From Nevskia sp. (lineage in GTDB: Bacteria > Pseudomonadota > Gammaproteobacteria > Nevskiales > Nevskiaceae): DNA of 64,000 bases. Below, one piece after another: positions 43,203 to 56,238 of this stretch. Numbering within the stretch: position 1 is the first letter of the stretch; each line of letters starts with the position of its first letter. The stretch is taken from contig NZ_JAKFUM010000007.1 of NCBI RefSeq assembly GCF_021732705.1, positions 1 to 64,000 on the forward strand, in the 5' to 3' direction. A program made the position numbers and the translations under genes. The notes below the pieces were generated by a model, which was given only the letters and a program-made list of their open reading frames with translations, was not told the DNA's origin and searched no databases.

Positions 43203-43958
43203 ATGCCGTTCACGCTTGCTCATCCCGCTGCGGTGGTTCCGCTGCGCCGCCTCGCGCCACTGTCCGCTCTCGTCATCGGCAGCATGGTTGCCGATGCCGG
43301 ACATTTCCTGTCGATCGACCTGCCGCGCGGCTTCACGCATGGCCGGCGCGGCTTGCTGATGTACAGCGTGCCGGCCGGCTGGCTGGTCTGGCTGATCTTC
43401 CAGCGTCTGCTGCGCGAACCGCTGCTGGCACTGGCACCTACCGGATTCGCGGCGCGACTGCCGGCGGAAGCGCCGCTGCCGCGCACGTTCGTCGAGGTCG
43501 GGCGGATCACGCTCGGTCTTGTGCTCGGCTGGTTGACCCACGTCGTCTGGGATCGCATGACGACGATCAATTTCTCGTTGCCGTACACCGCCTCTCTGAT
43601 TGCGCCGCTGACCGTGATCCGCGGCGTGCCGATCTATCCGCAGGACCTGCTGCGTCATGGCAGCGCCATGATCGGGCTGGCATTGCTGGCGCTGTGGCTG
43701 CTGCGCTGGTGGCAACGCACGCCGCCGGCCGTGCGCCCGACGCTGATCCTGCCGATCACCATGCGGATCAGCCTGATCGCCGTATCCTCGCTCGCCATTG
43801 CCGCGTTCGCGCTGGCCGCCGCCAGCGGCCACGACAGTCCATTCGCGGGGCGCACCGTGCTGACCCGCGCCGTGCGCGCGGCGCTGCCGGCGATCGGCGT
43901 GACCGTGCTCGGCTACGCCGTCATCTGGCAGCTGTGGCGGCGCAAGTCAGCGCGCTGA
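43203..43958 (+). CDS. DUF4184-like membrane protein
   Basis: MPFTLAHPAAVVPLRRLAPLSALVIGSMVADAGHFL; TMs; THVVWDRMT. Confidence 0.8.
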   Translation: MPFTLAHPAAVVPLRRLAPLSALVIGSMVADAGHFLSIDLPRGFTHGRRGLLMYSVPAGWLVWLIFQRLLREPLLALAPTGFAARLPAEAPLPRTFVEVGRITLGLVLGWLTHVVWDRMTTINFSLPYTASLIAPLTVIRGVPIYPQDLLRHGSAMIGLALLALWLLRWWQRTPPAVRPTLILPITMRISLIAVSSLAIAAFALAAASGHDSPFAGRTVLTRAVRAALPAIGVTVLGYAVIWQLWRRKSAR

Positions 43959-43959
43959 C

Positions 43960-44014
43960 GGGGTCACCTCTGAATCCGGGTCGAATACACGTCAATAAAT
44001 GTGTATCTGACCCC
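43960..44014. repeat. Nested inverted repeat (GGGGTCA…ATACAC…GTGTAT…TGACCCC), REP-like
   Basis: Outer arms 43960-43966/44008-44014, inner arms 43985-43990/44001-44006. Confidence 0.6.
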
Positions 44015-44037
44015 CATTAAGTGCTGCCTGAGGCGGC

Positions 44038-46924
<2,887 letters not shown>

Positions 46925-46958
46925 CGTTTCGCCTTTGGCCCTGATTCGCTGACCGAAC

Positions 46959-49900
46959 TCACGCTGCCGGCGGTGCCGCTTCGGCCGCCGCTTCCTCGGG
47001 CGAACCGGCGAGCGCAACAGCCTGCTGCACATCGACGCTGACCAGTCGCGACACGCCCGGTTCCTGCATCGTCACGCCGTGGAGATGTTCGGCCAGCTCC
47101 ATCGTGATTTTGTTGTGCGTAATGATAATGAATTGAACGCCCTGCGACATTTCCCGCACGACTTCGCAGAAGCGGCCGACGTTGGCATCGTCGAGCGGTG
47201 CGTCGACCTCGTCCATCAGGCAGAACGGCGCCGGATTGAGCTGGAACAGCGCCAGCAGCAGCGCCACCGCCGTCATCGCCTTTTCACCACCCGACAGCAG
47301 CTGAATCGTCGAATTGCGCTTGCCCGGCGGCCGCGCCATGACCTTCACGCCGCGGTTCAGCACGGTGGCGGTCTCGCCTTCCGGCGCGTCGCCGGTCAGC
47401 TCCAGATAGGCCTCGCCGCCGCCGAACAGCTGCGGGAAGCGGGCCTTGAAGATGTCGTTGACCTGATCGAACGTGGTCTTGAAGCGGTCGGTCGTCTCGC
47501 GATCGAGCTGACCCATCGCTTCTTCGAGCGTGGCCAGCGCCGCGCTGACGTCCGCGTGCTGGGTGTTGACGTAGGCCTCGCGCTCGCGGCCTTCCTCGAG
47601 TTCCTGAATCGCGGCGAGGTTGATCGCGCCGAGTCGGTCGATGCGTCGGCCGATCGCGCCGAGCTTTTCCTCCCACAGTTCCAGCGGCAGGTTGCCGTTG
47701 GCATCCGGGGTGAGGTCTTCGGCCAGTTCCTCGCGGGTGAAGCCGGTTTCGGCGAACAGACCGTCGGCACCCTCGCGCCGGGCGCGCAGGTTCTCGAATT
47801 CGAGACGCGCGCTCTGCAGCCGCTCCTGCGCGGCTTCCTTGCGGCCTTCGGCGGCGCGCAGCGTCCGCGTGGCCTCGGCCTGCGCGGTTTCGGATGCCGT
47901 CAGCGCCTCGCGGGCGACCCGCAAGCGATCCCGCGCTTCCCCCACGGCCGCGCGCGCGGCTTCGACTTCCGCGGTCTTCTGGGCGATCGGCGCATCGAGT
48001 TCCTCGCCGGCCGCGCGGCGCGACTGCAGCGCCTGTTCCAGCGCCTCGCGCTGTTCGGCGAATGAATGCAGCGACTGATTCGCCGCCGCCAGCGCACTGT
48101 TCTGGCTGGCGAGCTGAATCTGCGCCTGATTGCGCAGGCTCGCCGCCTGTTGTGCCGCGCTGCGTGCCTGGGTCAGCGCTTCGCGGCTGCTTGCCAGCAC
48201 GCGGCTGCGCTCGGCGCGCTCCGCACGCAGGCGCTCGGCGGTGTCTTCGAGTTCCAGCAGCCGCGCGCGGGCTTCGTCGAGTTCATCCGCCTGCTGCTGA
48301 CGCTGCGCGGCGAGCAGTTCGACCTCCTGCCCGAGCTGCCGGATGCGGTTCTCGGTCTGCTCCAGCCGCACCGCCTGCGCCTGCCGATGCGCCAGCCGCT
48401 GGCCATGACGGCTGCGGGTCTGGTCCAGCCGGGCTGCGACTCCGCGACGCTCGTTGTCGAGCTGCACGCGGCGGGTGTTCATCTCCATCAGCTGCTGTTC
48501 GCCGGTCTTGACCGCCACGGTCAGCTCCTCGACCGAAGCCTTCAGCTGCTTCAGCAGCAGCCCGCGCGCGATGACGCCACTGTGCTGCGGATCGAGCTTC
48601 GGGTAGCGAATCCACGCGCGCCCCCGCCAGGTGCCATCCGGCGTGATCACCGATTCGCCCGGGCCGAGCGTCACCGCCAGCCGCGCGGCCTCGTCAGCGG
48701 ACGCCGCGGCGCGGATGCCGGACAGCCAATCGATCACCGCGGCCGGCCCGGTCACACGCGCCGCCAGCGTGCCGTCATATCCCGGTGCGCCGGCCTCGGC
48801 ATGCAGCAGCGTGGCGCCGGATTTCGGACCGGTCGCGGTCAGCCTGTCATGCCATTCCGGCAGCAGCGGTGCCTGCAGCAGGCCACTCAGCACGTGCTCG
48901 ACCGCCGCTTCCCAGCCGGTTTCGACCTGCAGCGCCGTGTTCAGACGCGGCAGGTTTGCCCAACCGTTGCTGCGCAGCCAGTGGCCGAGATCGGCGTCGT
49001 CTTCGCGCAAGGCCGCCTGCTGCAAGGTTTCGAGCGAGGCCTGACGGCCGCGAGCGCTCTGCAGCGCCTGACGGGCTTCATGCAGGCCGGTTTCGACCGC
49101 CGTGCGCTGCTCGCGCGCGGCCTGCAGTTCGGCATCGGCCGACTGCAGGCGTGACTGCGCTTCGGCCAGCTCGTCATCGAGCCCGGCCAGTTCCGCTTCG
49201 ACCTCGCTCAGCGAATCGCGGATCGGCGTGGCATCGAGCGCGGCGTGCTCGGCACTCAGCCGGCGCAGCCGTTCCTCGGTCTGAGTCAGCGCCCGCTCCT
49301 GACCCTGCACGCGCACGCGCTCGCCTTCAGCCGCAAGCATCGGCGCCTGCGAGCGCTGCGAAAACGCCTCCCAGCGGCTCTGCTCTTCGGCGACGTTCGA
49401 TTCGGCATCGGCCAGCGCGAACTGCTGCGCCTGCTCGCGCTCCTCGGCCTCGGTGGCGCGCGCTTGCGCGGCGGCAGCGGCCTGGGTCAGCGACTGGTGG
49501 CGCAGCTGTTCCTGATCGCGCCGCCGGGTCAGCTCGAACAACTGCCCTTCCAATTGCTCCAGTTCGCGCACGCGAAGATTCTTCAGCTCGCGGGCATGCG
49601 CCAGATTCTGCTCGTGGCGGGCCAGCGCGCTTTCGGTCTCGTAGACCTGCCCCTGTTCGGCATTGAGCCGGGTGCTCGCCTCGCGCAGCCGGGCATCGGC
49701 GGCATCGCGCGCTTCCTCGGCCGTCACCACCGCGGCGCGGGCGGCTTCGAGCGCTTCGTCGAAGCCTTCGATCGACGCTTCCTGCGCAACCGCCTGGGCT
49801 TCGAGCGCGCGCAGCCGCAGCAGCAGCACCTCGGCTTTCAGACGTCGCTCTTCTTCCTTGAATTGCTTGTACTTTTCGGCATTGGCGGCCTGTTTCGCGA

Positions 49901-50525
49901 GGACGTCGAGCCGCGCCCGAAGTTCGCCCTGCAAGTCGTTGAGACGGCTCAGGTTTTCGCGCGTCTGCTTGATCCGGGACTCGGTTTCGCGGCGGCGCTC
50001 CTTGTACTTGGAGATGCCGGCCGCTTCCTCGAGCAGCTGGCGCAGCTCCTCGGGCTTGGCTTCGACCATCCGCGAGACCATGCCCTGCTCGATGATCGCG
50101 TACTGGTTCTTGCCGCCGAGACCGGTGCCGAGGAACAGGTCGGTGACATCGCGCTTCAGGCACTTGGTGCCGTTCAGGTAGTACTGACTGCCGCCGTCGC
50201 GCGTCAGTTCGCGCTTGACCGCCAGTTCGGCATACGCCGCGAACGGCCCGGTGACCTGGAAATCGCTGTTGTCGAACGTCAGTTCGACGCTGGCGCGGCC
50301 GGCCGGCTTGCGGCTGCGCGAGCCGTTGAAGATGACGTCCTCGGAATCGGCACCGCGCAGGTTCTTGATGCTGGCCTCGCCGAGCACCCAGCGCACGGCG
50401 TCGATCAGGTTCGACTTGCCGCAGCCGTTCGGACCGACGACCGAGGTCAGCCGGGACGGCAGCGGCAGGCTGGTTGGGTCGACAAACGACTTGAACCCGG
50501 CGAGTTTGATTCCGGACAGACGCAT
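46959..50525 (-). CDS. smc: Chromosome segregation protein SMC
   Basis: MRLSGIKLAGFKSFVDPTSLPLPSRLTSVVGPNGCGKSNLIDAVRWVLGE; coiled coil; LLSGGEKAMTAVALLLALFQ. Confidence 0.98.
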   Translation of the reverse strand: MRLSGIKLAGFKSFVDPTSLPLPSRLTSVVGPNGCGKSNLIDAVRWVLGEASIKNLRGADSEDVIFNGSRSRKPAGRASVELTFDNSDFQVTGPFAAYAELAVKRELTRDGGSQYYLNGTKCLKRDVTDLFLGTGLGGKNQYAIIEQGMVSRMVEAKPEELRQLLEEAAGISKYKERRRETESRIKQTRENLSRLNDLQGELRARLDVLAKQAANAEKYKQFKEEERRLKAEVLLLRLRALEAQAVAQEASIEGFDEALEAARAAVVTAEEARDAADARLREASTRLNAEQGQVYETESALARHEQNLAHARELKNLRVRELEQLEGQLFELTRRRDQEQLRHQSLTQAAAAAQARATEAEEREQAQQFALADAESNVAEEQSRWEAFSQRSQAPMLAAEGERVRVQGQERALTQTEERLRRLSAEHAALDATPIRDSLSEVEAELAGLDDELAEAQSRLQSADAELQAAREQRTAVETGLHEARQALQSARGRQASLETLQQAALREDDADLGHWLRSNGWANLPRLNTALQVETGWEAAVEHVLSGLLQAPLLPEWHDRLTATGPKSGATLLHAEAGAPGYDGTLAARVTGPAAVIDWLSGIRAAASADEAARLAVTLGPGESVITPDGTWRGRAWIRYPKLDPQHSGVIARGLLLKQLKASVEELTVAVKTGEQQLMEMNTRRVQLDNERRGVAARLDQTRSRHGQRLAHRQAQAVRLEQTENRIRQLGQEVELLAAQRQQQADELDEARARLLELEDTAERLRAERAERSRVLASSREALTQARSAAQQAASLRNQAQIQLASQNSALAAANQSLHSFAEQREALEQALQSRRAAGEELDAPIAQKTAEVEAARAAVGEARDRLRVAREALTASETAQAEATRTLRAAEGRKEAAQERLQSARLEFENLRARREGADGLFAETGFTREELAEDLTPDANGNLPLELWEEKLGAIGRRIDRLGAINLAAIQELEEGREREAYVNTQHADVSAALATLEEAMGQLDRETTDRFKTTFDQVNDIFKARFPQLFGGGEAYLELTGDAPEGETATVLNRGVKVMARPPGKRNSTIQLLSGGEKAMTAVALLLALFQLNPAPFCLMDEVDAPLDDANVGRFCEVVREMSQGVQFIIITHNKITMELAEHLHGVTMQEPGVSRLVSVDVQQAVALAGSPEEAAAEAAPPAA

Positions 50526-50732
50526 TCAGGGATTCGTAGAGCAGGCGGTGGGATGCGCCGCGGGGCTTTCCGGAAATCGGTGCCAGCCCGTTGCAGCGGC
50601 CGCAAGTTTAATGGATCGCGCCCGTGTTGCAGATTCGCGGCAGCGACGTGCGCCCGGAAACGCGCTCGCAGGTCGGCCGTGCGGTCATTTGGCACAATGC
50701 GCGCCTCGAATCCCAACCCCAAGCCTTGAACC

Positions 50733-51158
50733 ATGTCGACCAAGCCGTCGCGCGAGCTGGAAAACTTCCCGAACCCGAATCCGGGCCGTGATTTCGTCAT
50801 CCGCATGCGGATGCCGGAATTCACCTGCCTGTGCCCGAAAACCGGCCAGCCGGATTTCGCGACGCTGTATCTCGAATACATCCCGAACGAGCTGTGCGTG
50901 GAGCTCAAGTCGCTGAAGCTGTACCTGTGGAGCTACCGCGATGAAGGCGCGTTCCACGAGAAGGTCACCAACAAGCTGCTGGACGATCTGGTGGCCGTCA
51001 CCCAGCCGCGCTTCATGCGTCTGACCGCCGACTGGTATGTCCGTGGCGGCATCTACACGCACGTCACTGTCGAGCATCGCGATCCGTCGTGGAAGCCGGA
51101 CTTTGCCGACGTGGTCTCGCTGCCGCCGGCGATGTGGAACGGCTTCCAGGGTCACTGA
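50733..51158 (+). CDS. queF: NADPH-dependent 7-cyano-7-deazaguanine reductase
   Basis: [47 protein letters not shown]. Confidence 0.97.
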   Translation: MSTKPSRELENFPNPNPGRDFVIRMRMPEFTCLCPKTGQPDFATLYLEYIPNELCVELKSLKLYLWSYRDEGAFHEKVTNKLLDDLVAVTQPRFMRLTADWYVRGGIYTHVTVEHRDPSWKPDFADVVSLPPAMWNGFQGH

Positions 51159-51204
51159 ATCCGGCTGCTGCGGCCGCCACGCGCGCTGGCTGCCGCCTGC
51201 GCCC

Positions 51205-51531
51205 TCAGTCGATCGGGTCCAGTCGGTCGTCGTGGGGCGTCAGGAACACTGGCGGCCAGGTGTCTTCGATCGCATCGAGCATGCGTTCGCGGGCGTCCTG
51301 ATTGACCGCATCGAGCGAGCCGACCCGTTCGTAGGCGGCCCGCGTCGGCCACTGGGCATAGGCCATCCAGGTGCCGTGCTCGGAACGGTGCAGCCGCGAG
51401 CCGAGCGCGCCACGCTCCGCGCGCAGCGACTCGCTGAGATCGGCCCAGGCCGAGACGAACTGGCGGACCTTGCCCGGCTTGACCTCCCACTGGTACAGCA
51501 CGGCAAAGCCGACGGCGGATTTCTGCGTCAT
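51205..51531 (-). CDS. Antibiotic biosynthesis monooxygenase (ABM)-like protein
   Basis: VLYQWEVKPGKVRQFVSAWADLSESLRAERGALGSRLHRSEHGTWMAYAQWPT. Confidence 0.8.
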   Translation of the reverse strand: MTQKSAVGFAVLYQWEVKPGKVRQFVSAWADLSESLRAERGALGSRLHRSEHGTWMAYAQWPTRAAYERVGSLDAVNQDARERMLDAIEDTWPPVFLTPHDDRLDPID

Positions 51532-51764
51532 GAGCGTTGATTGGCGTGATCGAGGGTGCGTGAGGTTGGCGTACCGCCGTGACTTGCCATTCTGCGTCAG
51601 TCTGGCGGCGAATCACGCGATTTTGTGGTCGTCGATCCGCGAATCGTCCGGCCCGGTTGCCGCGAAGTGTCGGGTCGGGTCGGACGACCTTGCCGCCGAT
51701 GACAGCAGCATCGACCATGCACAGCGTGCGATCCGCCTTCTGACCCGGCCTGCCCGTTCCCACC

Positions 51765-52712
51765 GTGACTCTCTCCCCGCTTGCCGCCGACGTCCCGTCT
51801 GCTGCCGCTCCCGCGGTCGGCTATCGCGGCCGCTTCGCGCCGACCCCGTCGGGGCCGCTGCATCTCGGCTCGCTTGCCACGGCGCTGGCGAGCTTTCTTG
51901 CCGCGCGGCAGGCCGGCGGGCGCTGGCTGCTGCGGATCGACGACATCGATGGTCCGCGGTGCAAGCCGGAACATGTCACGACGATCCTTCGCCAACTCGA
52001 CGCGCATGGCCTGCACTGGGATGAAGCCGAGCGCTACCAGTCGCAGCATCTGCCGGCGTACGAGGCGGCGTTCCAACACCTGCGGCAAGATGGCCACTGC
52101 TACCGCTGCAGCTGCACCCGTGCCCGACTGGCGGAAACCTCGGCCGCCGGCATCGACGGTCCGGTCTATCCAGGCACTTGCCGAAGCCTGAGCATTGTCG
52201 ACTCCCCGGGCAGCTCGGTGGCCTGGCGGGTACGCGTCGGTGCTGGCGAGATCGCGCTTGAAGATCCGCTGCATGGCGTGATCCGTCGCGACCTCGTTCG
52301 GGATGTCGGAGATTTCGTCATCCGCCGCTCGGACGGCCGCATCGGCTACCAGCTGGCCTGCGTGGTCGACGAGCGCGAACAGGGCATTACCGAGGTCGTG
52401 CGCGGTGCCGACCTGATCGGCTCCAGCCTGCGACAGCAGTTGCTGATGCAGCATTTCGGCCACGCGGTGCCGCATTACCTGCATGTGCCGGTGCTGATCG
52501 ACGCCTTCGGTCAGAAGCTCAGCAAGCAGAACCACGCGGCCCCGATCCATGCCGAGGCAGCCGCCCAGAACCTGATCCGCGGCCTGACGCTGCTCGGCCA
52601 GATCCCGTTTGCTGCGGATTGGCGGGGCCGGGTCGACGAGATTCTTGGCGAAGCGATCCGGCGCTGGAATCCACGCCTGATTCCGCACGTACTGTCGTTG
52701 TCGGCGGCGTAG
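51765..52712 (+). CDS. gluQ: Glutamyl-Q tRNA(Asp) synthetase
   Basis: YRGRFAPTPSGPLHLGSLATALASFLAARQAGGRWLLRIDDIDGPR; KLSKQN. Confidence 0.95.
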   Translation: MTLSPLAADVPSAAAPAVGYRGRFAPTPSGPLHLGSLATALASFLAARQAGGRWLLRIDDIDGPRCKPEHVTTILRQLDAHGLHWDEAERYQSQHLPAYEAAFQHLRQDGHCYRCSCTRARLAETSAAGIDGPVYPGTCRSLSIVDSPGSSVAWRVRVGAGEIALEDPLHGVIRRDLVRDVGDFVIRRSDGRIGYQLACVVDEREQGITEVVRGADLIGSSLRQQLLMQHFGHAVPHYLHVPVLIDAFGQKLSKQNHAAPIHAEAAAQNLIRGLTLLGQIPFAADWRGRVDEILGEAIRRWNPRLIPHVLSLSAA

Positions 52713-52801
52713 CGTCGTCTGAATTCACCGGGATTGATTGTCCGAATGGTGAACGGCGGCTCACTCTGGCATTCTTTGCGCACCGCAACATCGTGAATCG
52801 C

Positions 52802-53281
52802 ATGAACGACATCCGCGTCATCAAGAAGTATCCGAACCGTCGCCTGTACGACACCAACGTCAGCCGCTACATCACGCTGGAAGAGGTGCGCCAGCTCGTG
52901 TTGAGCAACGTGAAGTTCAGGGTCGAGGACAAGCGGACGAAGGAAGACATCACGCGCAGCATCCTGCTGCAGGTGATTTCCGAGCAGGAAGAAGGCGGCA
53001 ATCCGATTTTCAGTTCGGAACTGCTGACCCACATCATCCGCTTCTATGGCGATCCGATGCAGCCGAGCATCAGCCGTTATCTGGAGATGTCGCTGCAGTT
53101 GTTCCTGCAGCAGCAGACCCATTTCAGCGAGCAGCTGAAGGACCTGCTGGGTCAGGCTCAGCAACCCGTCCAGCGTCTGAAGGAACTGGCCGAACGTCAG
53201 GTACCGATCTGGCGCACGGTCCGCAAGGAGTTCCTGAAGAACCTGACGCGCGCCAAGGCCGCGACGGCTGGCCGCGAGTGA
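52802..53281 (+). CDS. phaR: Polyhydroxyalkanoate synthesis repressor PhaR
   Basis: IRVIKKYPNRRLYDTNVSRYITLEEVRQLV. Confidence 0.95.
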   Translation: MNDIRVIKKYPNRRLYDTNVSRYITLEEVRQLVLSNVKFRVEDKRTKEDITRSILLQVISEQEEGGNPIFSSELLTHIIRFYGDPMQPSISRYLEMSLQLFLQQQTHFSEQLKDLLGQAQQPVQRLKELAERQVPIWRTVRKEFLKNLTRAKAATAGRE

Positions 53282-53436
53282 TTGGCACGCGAATTGGTTG
53301 TCTATGAGGCCGAGGCGGGCAAGATTAGACGGTAACGGCGGTCAACCACTCGTCCGGATATTTGACACGGCCGTCAAAACTTCTTACTGGTTCCGCAAGC
53401 TGCTGATTTTTCTTGCTTTGACGTAGTACTGCCAAA

Positions 53437-53465
53437 TTGACAGTCCGAAATCACGCACTTATACT
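53437..53465 (+). promoter_or_regulatory. Sigma70-type promoter, near-consensus
   Basis: TTGACA (53437-53442), 17-bp spacer, TATACT (53460-53465). Confidence 0.85.
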
Positions 53466-53472
53466 GCACCGC

Positions 53473-53592
53473 AACAATTACCCAACAATGAAAAGGCGCA
53501 GCAAATTATTATTATCTGCGCCTTGAATGTCTCCTCCAGAAAGGCCTAGCGCCTTTCTCGCACCTTGCCCCCTGCAACAGGGGGTTTTTTTT
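53473..53592 (+). ncRNA. Candidate intergenic small RNA (~120 nt)
   Basis: Begins ~8 nt after the -10; hairpins AAGGCGCAG/CTGCGCCTT (53493-53524) and GAAAGGC/GCCTTTC (53539-53557); ends in a terminator; contains unpaired TCTCCTCC. Confidence 0.7.
53568..53592 (+). terminator. Rho-independent terminator
   Basis: CCCCCTG-CAA-CAGGGGG followed by T8. Confidence 0.95.
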
Positions 53593-53726
53593 GTCCGTCG
53601 TTTTTTAGATCAATCTTGGTGACGGCGGAGCGATTCTCTACCAACGATTCGTCTGTTTCAAGCCCGACGATTGCACAGGTTTCGAAGACCGACGGACGGT
53701 TTGCCCGCCCGCCGGTCGTGGCCTGA

Positions 53727-55826
53727 TCAGGCGACGTCGACCGCCTTCATCGACAGGCGGATGCGCCCCTGCTTGTCGATTTCGAGGACCTTGACCTTGA
53801 CGGTCTGGCCTTCGCTGAGCTCGTCCGCCACGTTCTCGACGCGCTTCTCGGAGATCTGCGAGATGTGCACGAGGCCGTCCTTGCCCGGCAGGATCGTCAC
53901 GAAGGCGCCGAAATCCATCAGCTTGGCCACCTTGCCTTCGTAGACTTCGCCGACCTGCACTTCGCGGGTCAGCGCTTCGATGCGCGCGATGGCGGCCTTC
54001 GCGGCATCGCCGTCGATGGCGGCAATGCGAATCGTGCCGTCATCGTCGATGTCGATCGAGGTACCGGTCTCTTCGGTGATCGAGCGGATGGTGACGCCGC
54101 CCTTGCCGATGATGTCGCGGATCTTGTCCGGGTGGATCTTGATCGTCGTGATGCGCGGCGCGAACTCCGACATCTCGGCACGCGGCTTGGCAATCGTCGC
54201 GGTCATCGATTCGAGGATGTGCAGACGACCCGCGCGGGCCTGTTCCAGCGCCTGCTTCATGATCTCGCCGGTGATGCCGGTGATCTTGATGTCCATCTGC
54301 AGCGCGGTGACGCCAGAAGTCGTGCCGATGACCTTGAAGTCCATGTCGCCGAGGTGATCCTCGTCGCCAAGGATGTCGGTCAGCACGGCCCAGCGGTCGC
54401 CGTCCTTGATCAGGCCCATCGCGACACCGGCCACCGGCGCCTTGATCGGCACGCCGGCGTCCATCAGCGCCAGGCTGGCGGCGCAGGCCGAGGCCATCGA
54501 CGACGAACCGTTCGATTCGGTGACTTCGGCAACGACGCGGACGACGTACGGGAAATCCTTGACCAGATCCGGCATCACGGCAGCGACGCCGCGCTTGGCC
54601 AGACGGCCGTGGCCGATTTCGCGGCGCTTCGGCGCGTTCAGGCGGCCGGTTTCGCCGACGCAGTACGGCGGGAAGTTGTAATGCAGCATGAACTGATCGC
54701 GGGACTCGCCCTGCAGGTTCTCGATCAGCTGCGCGTCCTTGCCGGTACCGAGCGTGACCACGCCCAGAACCTGCGTCTCGCCGCGGGTGAACACCGACGA
54801 ACCGTGGGTACGCGGCAGGATGCCGACGCCCATGTCGAGGCGGCGCACGGTCTTGTTGTCGCGACCGTCGATGCGCGGCGCGCCCGATAGAATCCGGTCT
54901 CGGACGACCTTGTATTCGAGATCGCCGAACGCAGTCTTGACCTTCGCGGCCTCGAACTTCGGCGTCTCGCCTGCGGCCAGCGCGGCAATCGCGGCGTCGC
55001 GAACCGCACGGACAGCATCCTGACGAGCCTGCTTGTCGGTGATCGCGTACGCGGCGGTGACATCGGCCGTGTAGGCTTCGAGTGCAGCGGTCAGGTCGCC
55101 GTTGGTGGCCGGCGCAGTCCACGCCTGCTTCGGCTTGCCGCACTCGGCGACGAGTTCATTGATCGCCTTGATCGCGGCCTGCATTTGCTCGTGGCCGTAC
55201 AGGACGGCGCCGAGCATAACGTCTTCCGACAGCTGCTGGGCTTCCGATTCGACCATCAGCACCGCATCGGACGTGCCGGCGACGACGAGGTCGAGCTTCG
55301 ATTCCTCGAGCTGCTTGTGGGTCGGGTTCAGCACGTACGCGCCATCGATGTAGCCGACGCGCGCGGCGCCGATCGGGCCCTGGAACGGCACGCCGGCCAG
55401 CGACATGGCGCAGGACGCGCCGAGCAGCGCCGGGATGTCGCCGTCGATCTGCGGATTCGACGACATGACCATCGCAACGACCTGAATCTCGTTGTAATAG
55501 CCTTCCGGGAATAGCGGACGCATCGGCCGGTCGATCAGGCGCGAGGTCAGCGTTTCCTTTTCGGTCGGACGGCCTTCACGCTTGAAGAAACCACCCGGGA
55601 TACGGCCACCCGCGTAGGTGCGCTCCATGTAATCGACGGTCAGCGGGAAGAAATCCTGACCTTCCTTCGCATCCTTCTTGGCGACGACGGTGACCATGAC
55701 CACGGTCTGATCCACCGTGACGATGACCGCGGCGGACGCCTGACGGGCGATCGCGCCGGTTTCGAAGGTGACGGTGTGGGCACCGTACTGGAATGACTTT
55801 TTGATGGGCGCTACGGGATAGACCAT
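53727..55826 (-). CDS. pnp: Polyribonucleotide nucleotidyltransferase
   Basis: Two RNase PH domains, KH ([17 protein letters not shown]) and S1 domains. Confidence 0.98.
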   Translation of the reverse strand: MVYPVAPIKKSFQYGAHTVTFETGAIARQASAAVIVTVDQTVVMVTVVAKKDAKEGQDFFPLTVDYMERTYAGGRIPGGFFKREGRPTEKETLTSRLIDRPMRPLFPEGYYNEIQVVAMVMSSNPQIDGDIPALLGASCAMSLAGVPFQGPIGAARVGYIDGAYVLNPTHKQLEESKLDLVVAGTSDAVLMVESEAQQLSEDVMLGAVLYGHEQMQAAIKAINELVAECGKPKQAWTAPATNGDLTAALEAYTADVTAAYAITDKQARQDAVRAVRDAAIAALAAGETPKFEAAKVKTAFGDLEYKVVRDRILSGAPRIDGRDNKTVRRLDMGVGILPRTHGSSVFTRGETQVLGVVTLGTGKDAQLIENLQGESRDQFMLHYNFPPYCVGETGRLNAPKRREIGHGRLAKRGVAAVMPDLVKDFPYVVRVVAEVTESNGSSSMASACAASLALMDAGVPIKAPVAGVAMGLIKDGDRWAVLTDILGDEDHLGDMDFKVIGTTSGVTALQMDIKITGITGEIMKQALEQARAGRLHILESMTATIAKPRAEMSEFAPRITTIKIHPDKIRDIIGKGGVTIRSITEETGTSIDIDDDGTIRIAAIDGDAAKAAIARIEALTREVQVGEVYEGKVAKLMDFGAFVTILPGKDGLVHISQISEKRVENVADELSEGQTVKVKVLEIDKQGRIRLSMKAVDVA

Positions 55827-55874
55827 GACTGGCTCCGTCGAACTCGGATGGGAAACCGCGGGTGCTGCGTCGGC

Positions 55875-56150
55875 TTAGCGACGCAGACCGAGTTCGGCGA
55901 TCAGCTTGGAGTAACGGCCTTCGTCTTCGCGCTTCAGGTAATCCAGCAGCTTGCGGCGCTGGTTGACCATCATGGTCAGACCGCGGCGCGAGTGATGATC
56001 CTTCTTGTTGGCTTCGAAGTGCGGCTGCAGCGTCTTGAGCCGCTCCGTGATCAGGGCAACCTGCACTTCCGGCGAGCCGGTGTCGCCTTTGGCGCGGGCA
56101 AACTTCGAGACAACAGCGGACTTCTGTTCAACGGAAAGAGACATCATCAA
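55875..56150 (-). CDS. rpsO: 30S ribosomal protein S15 (start may be the second Met)
   Basis: [56 protein letters not shown]. Confidence 0.98.
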   Translation of the reverse strand: MMMSLSVEQKSAVVSKFARAKGDTGSPEVQVALITERLKTLQPHFEANKKDHHSRRGLTMMVNQRRKLLDYLKREDEGRYSKLIAELGLRR

Positions 56151-56238
56151 ACTCCAATAATTGCTTTACGGTTCTGTAAGCCCGCTATTGTAGCGGTCGT
56201 GACCATGGGTCACAACCGCACCGTTCGGGGGCGGAGGT

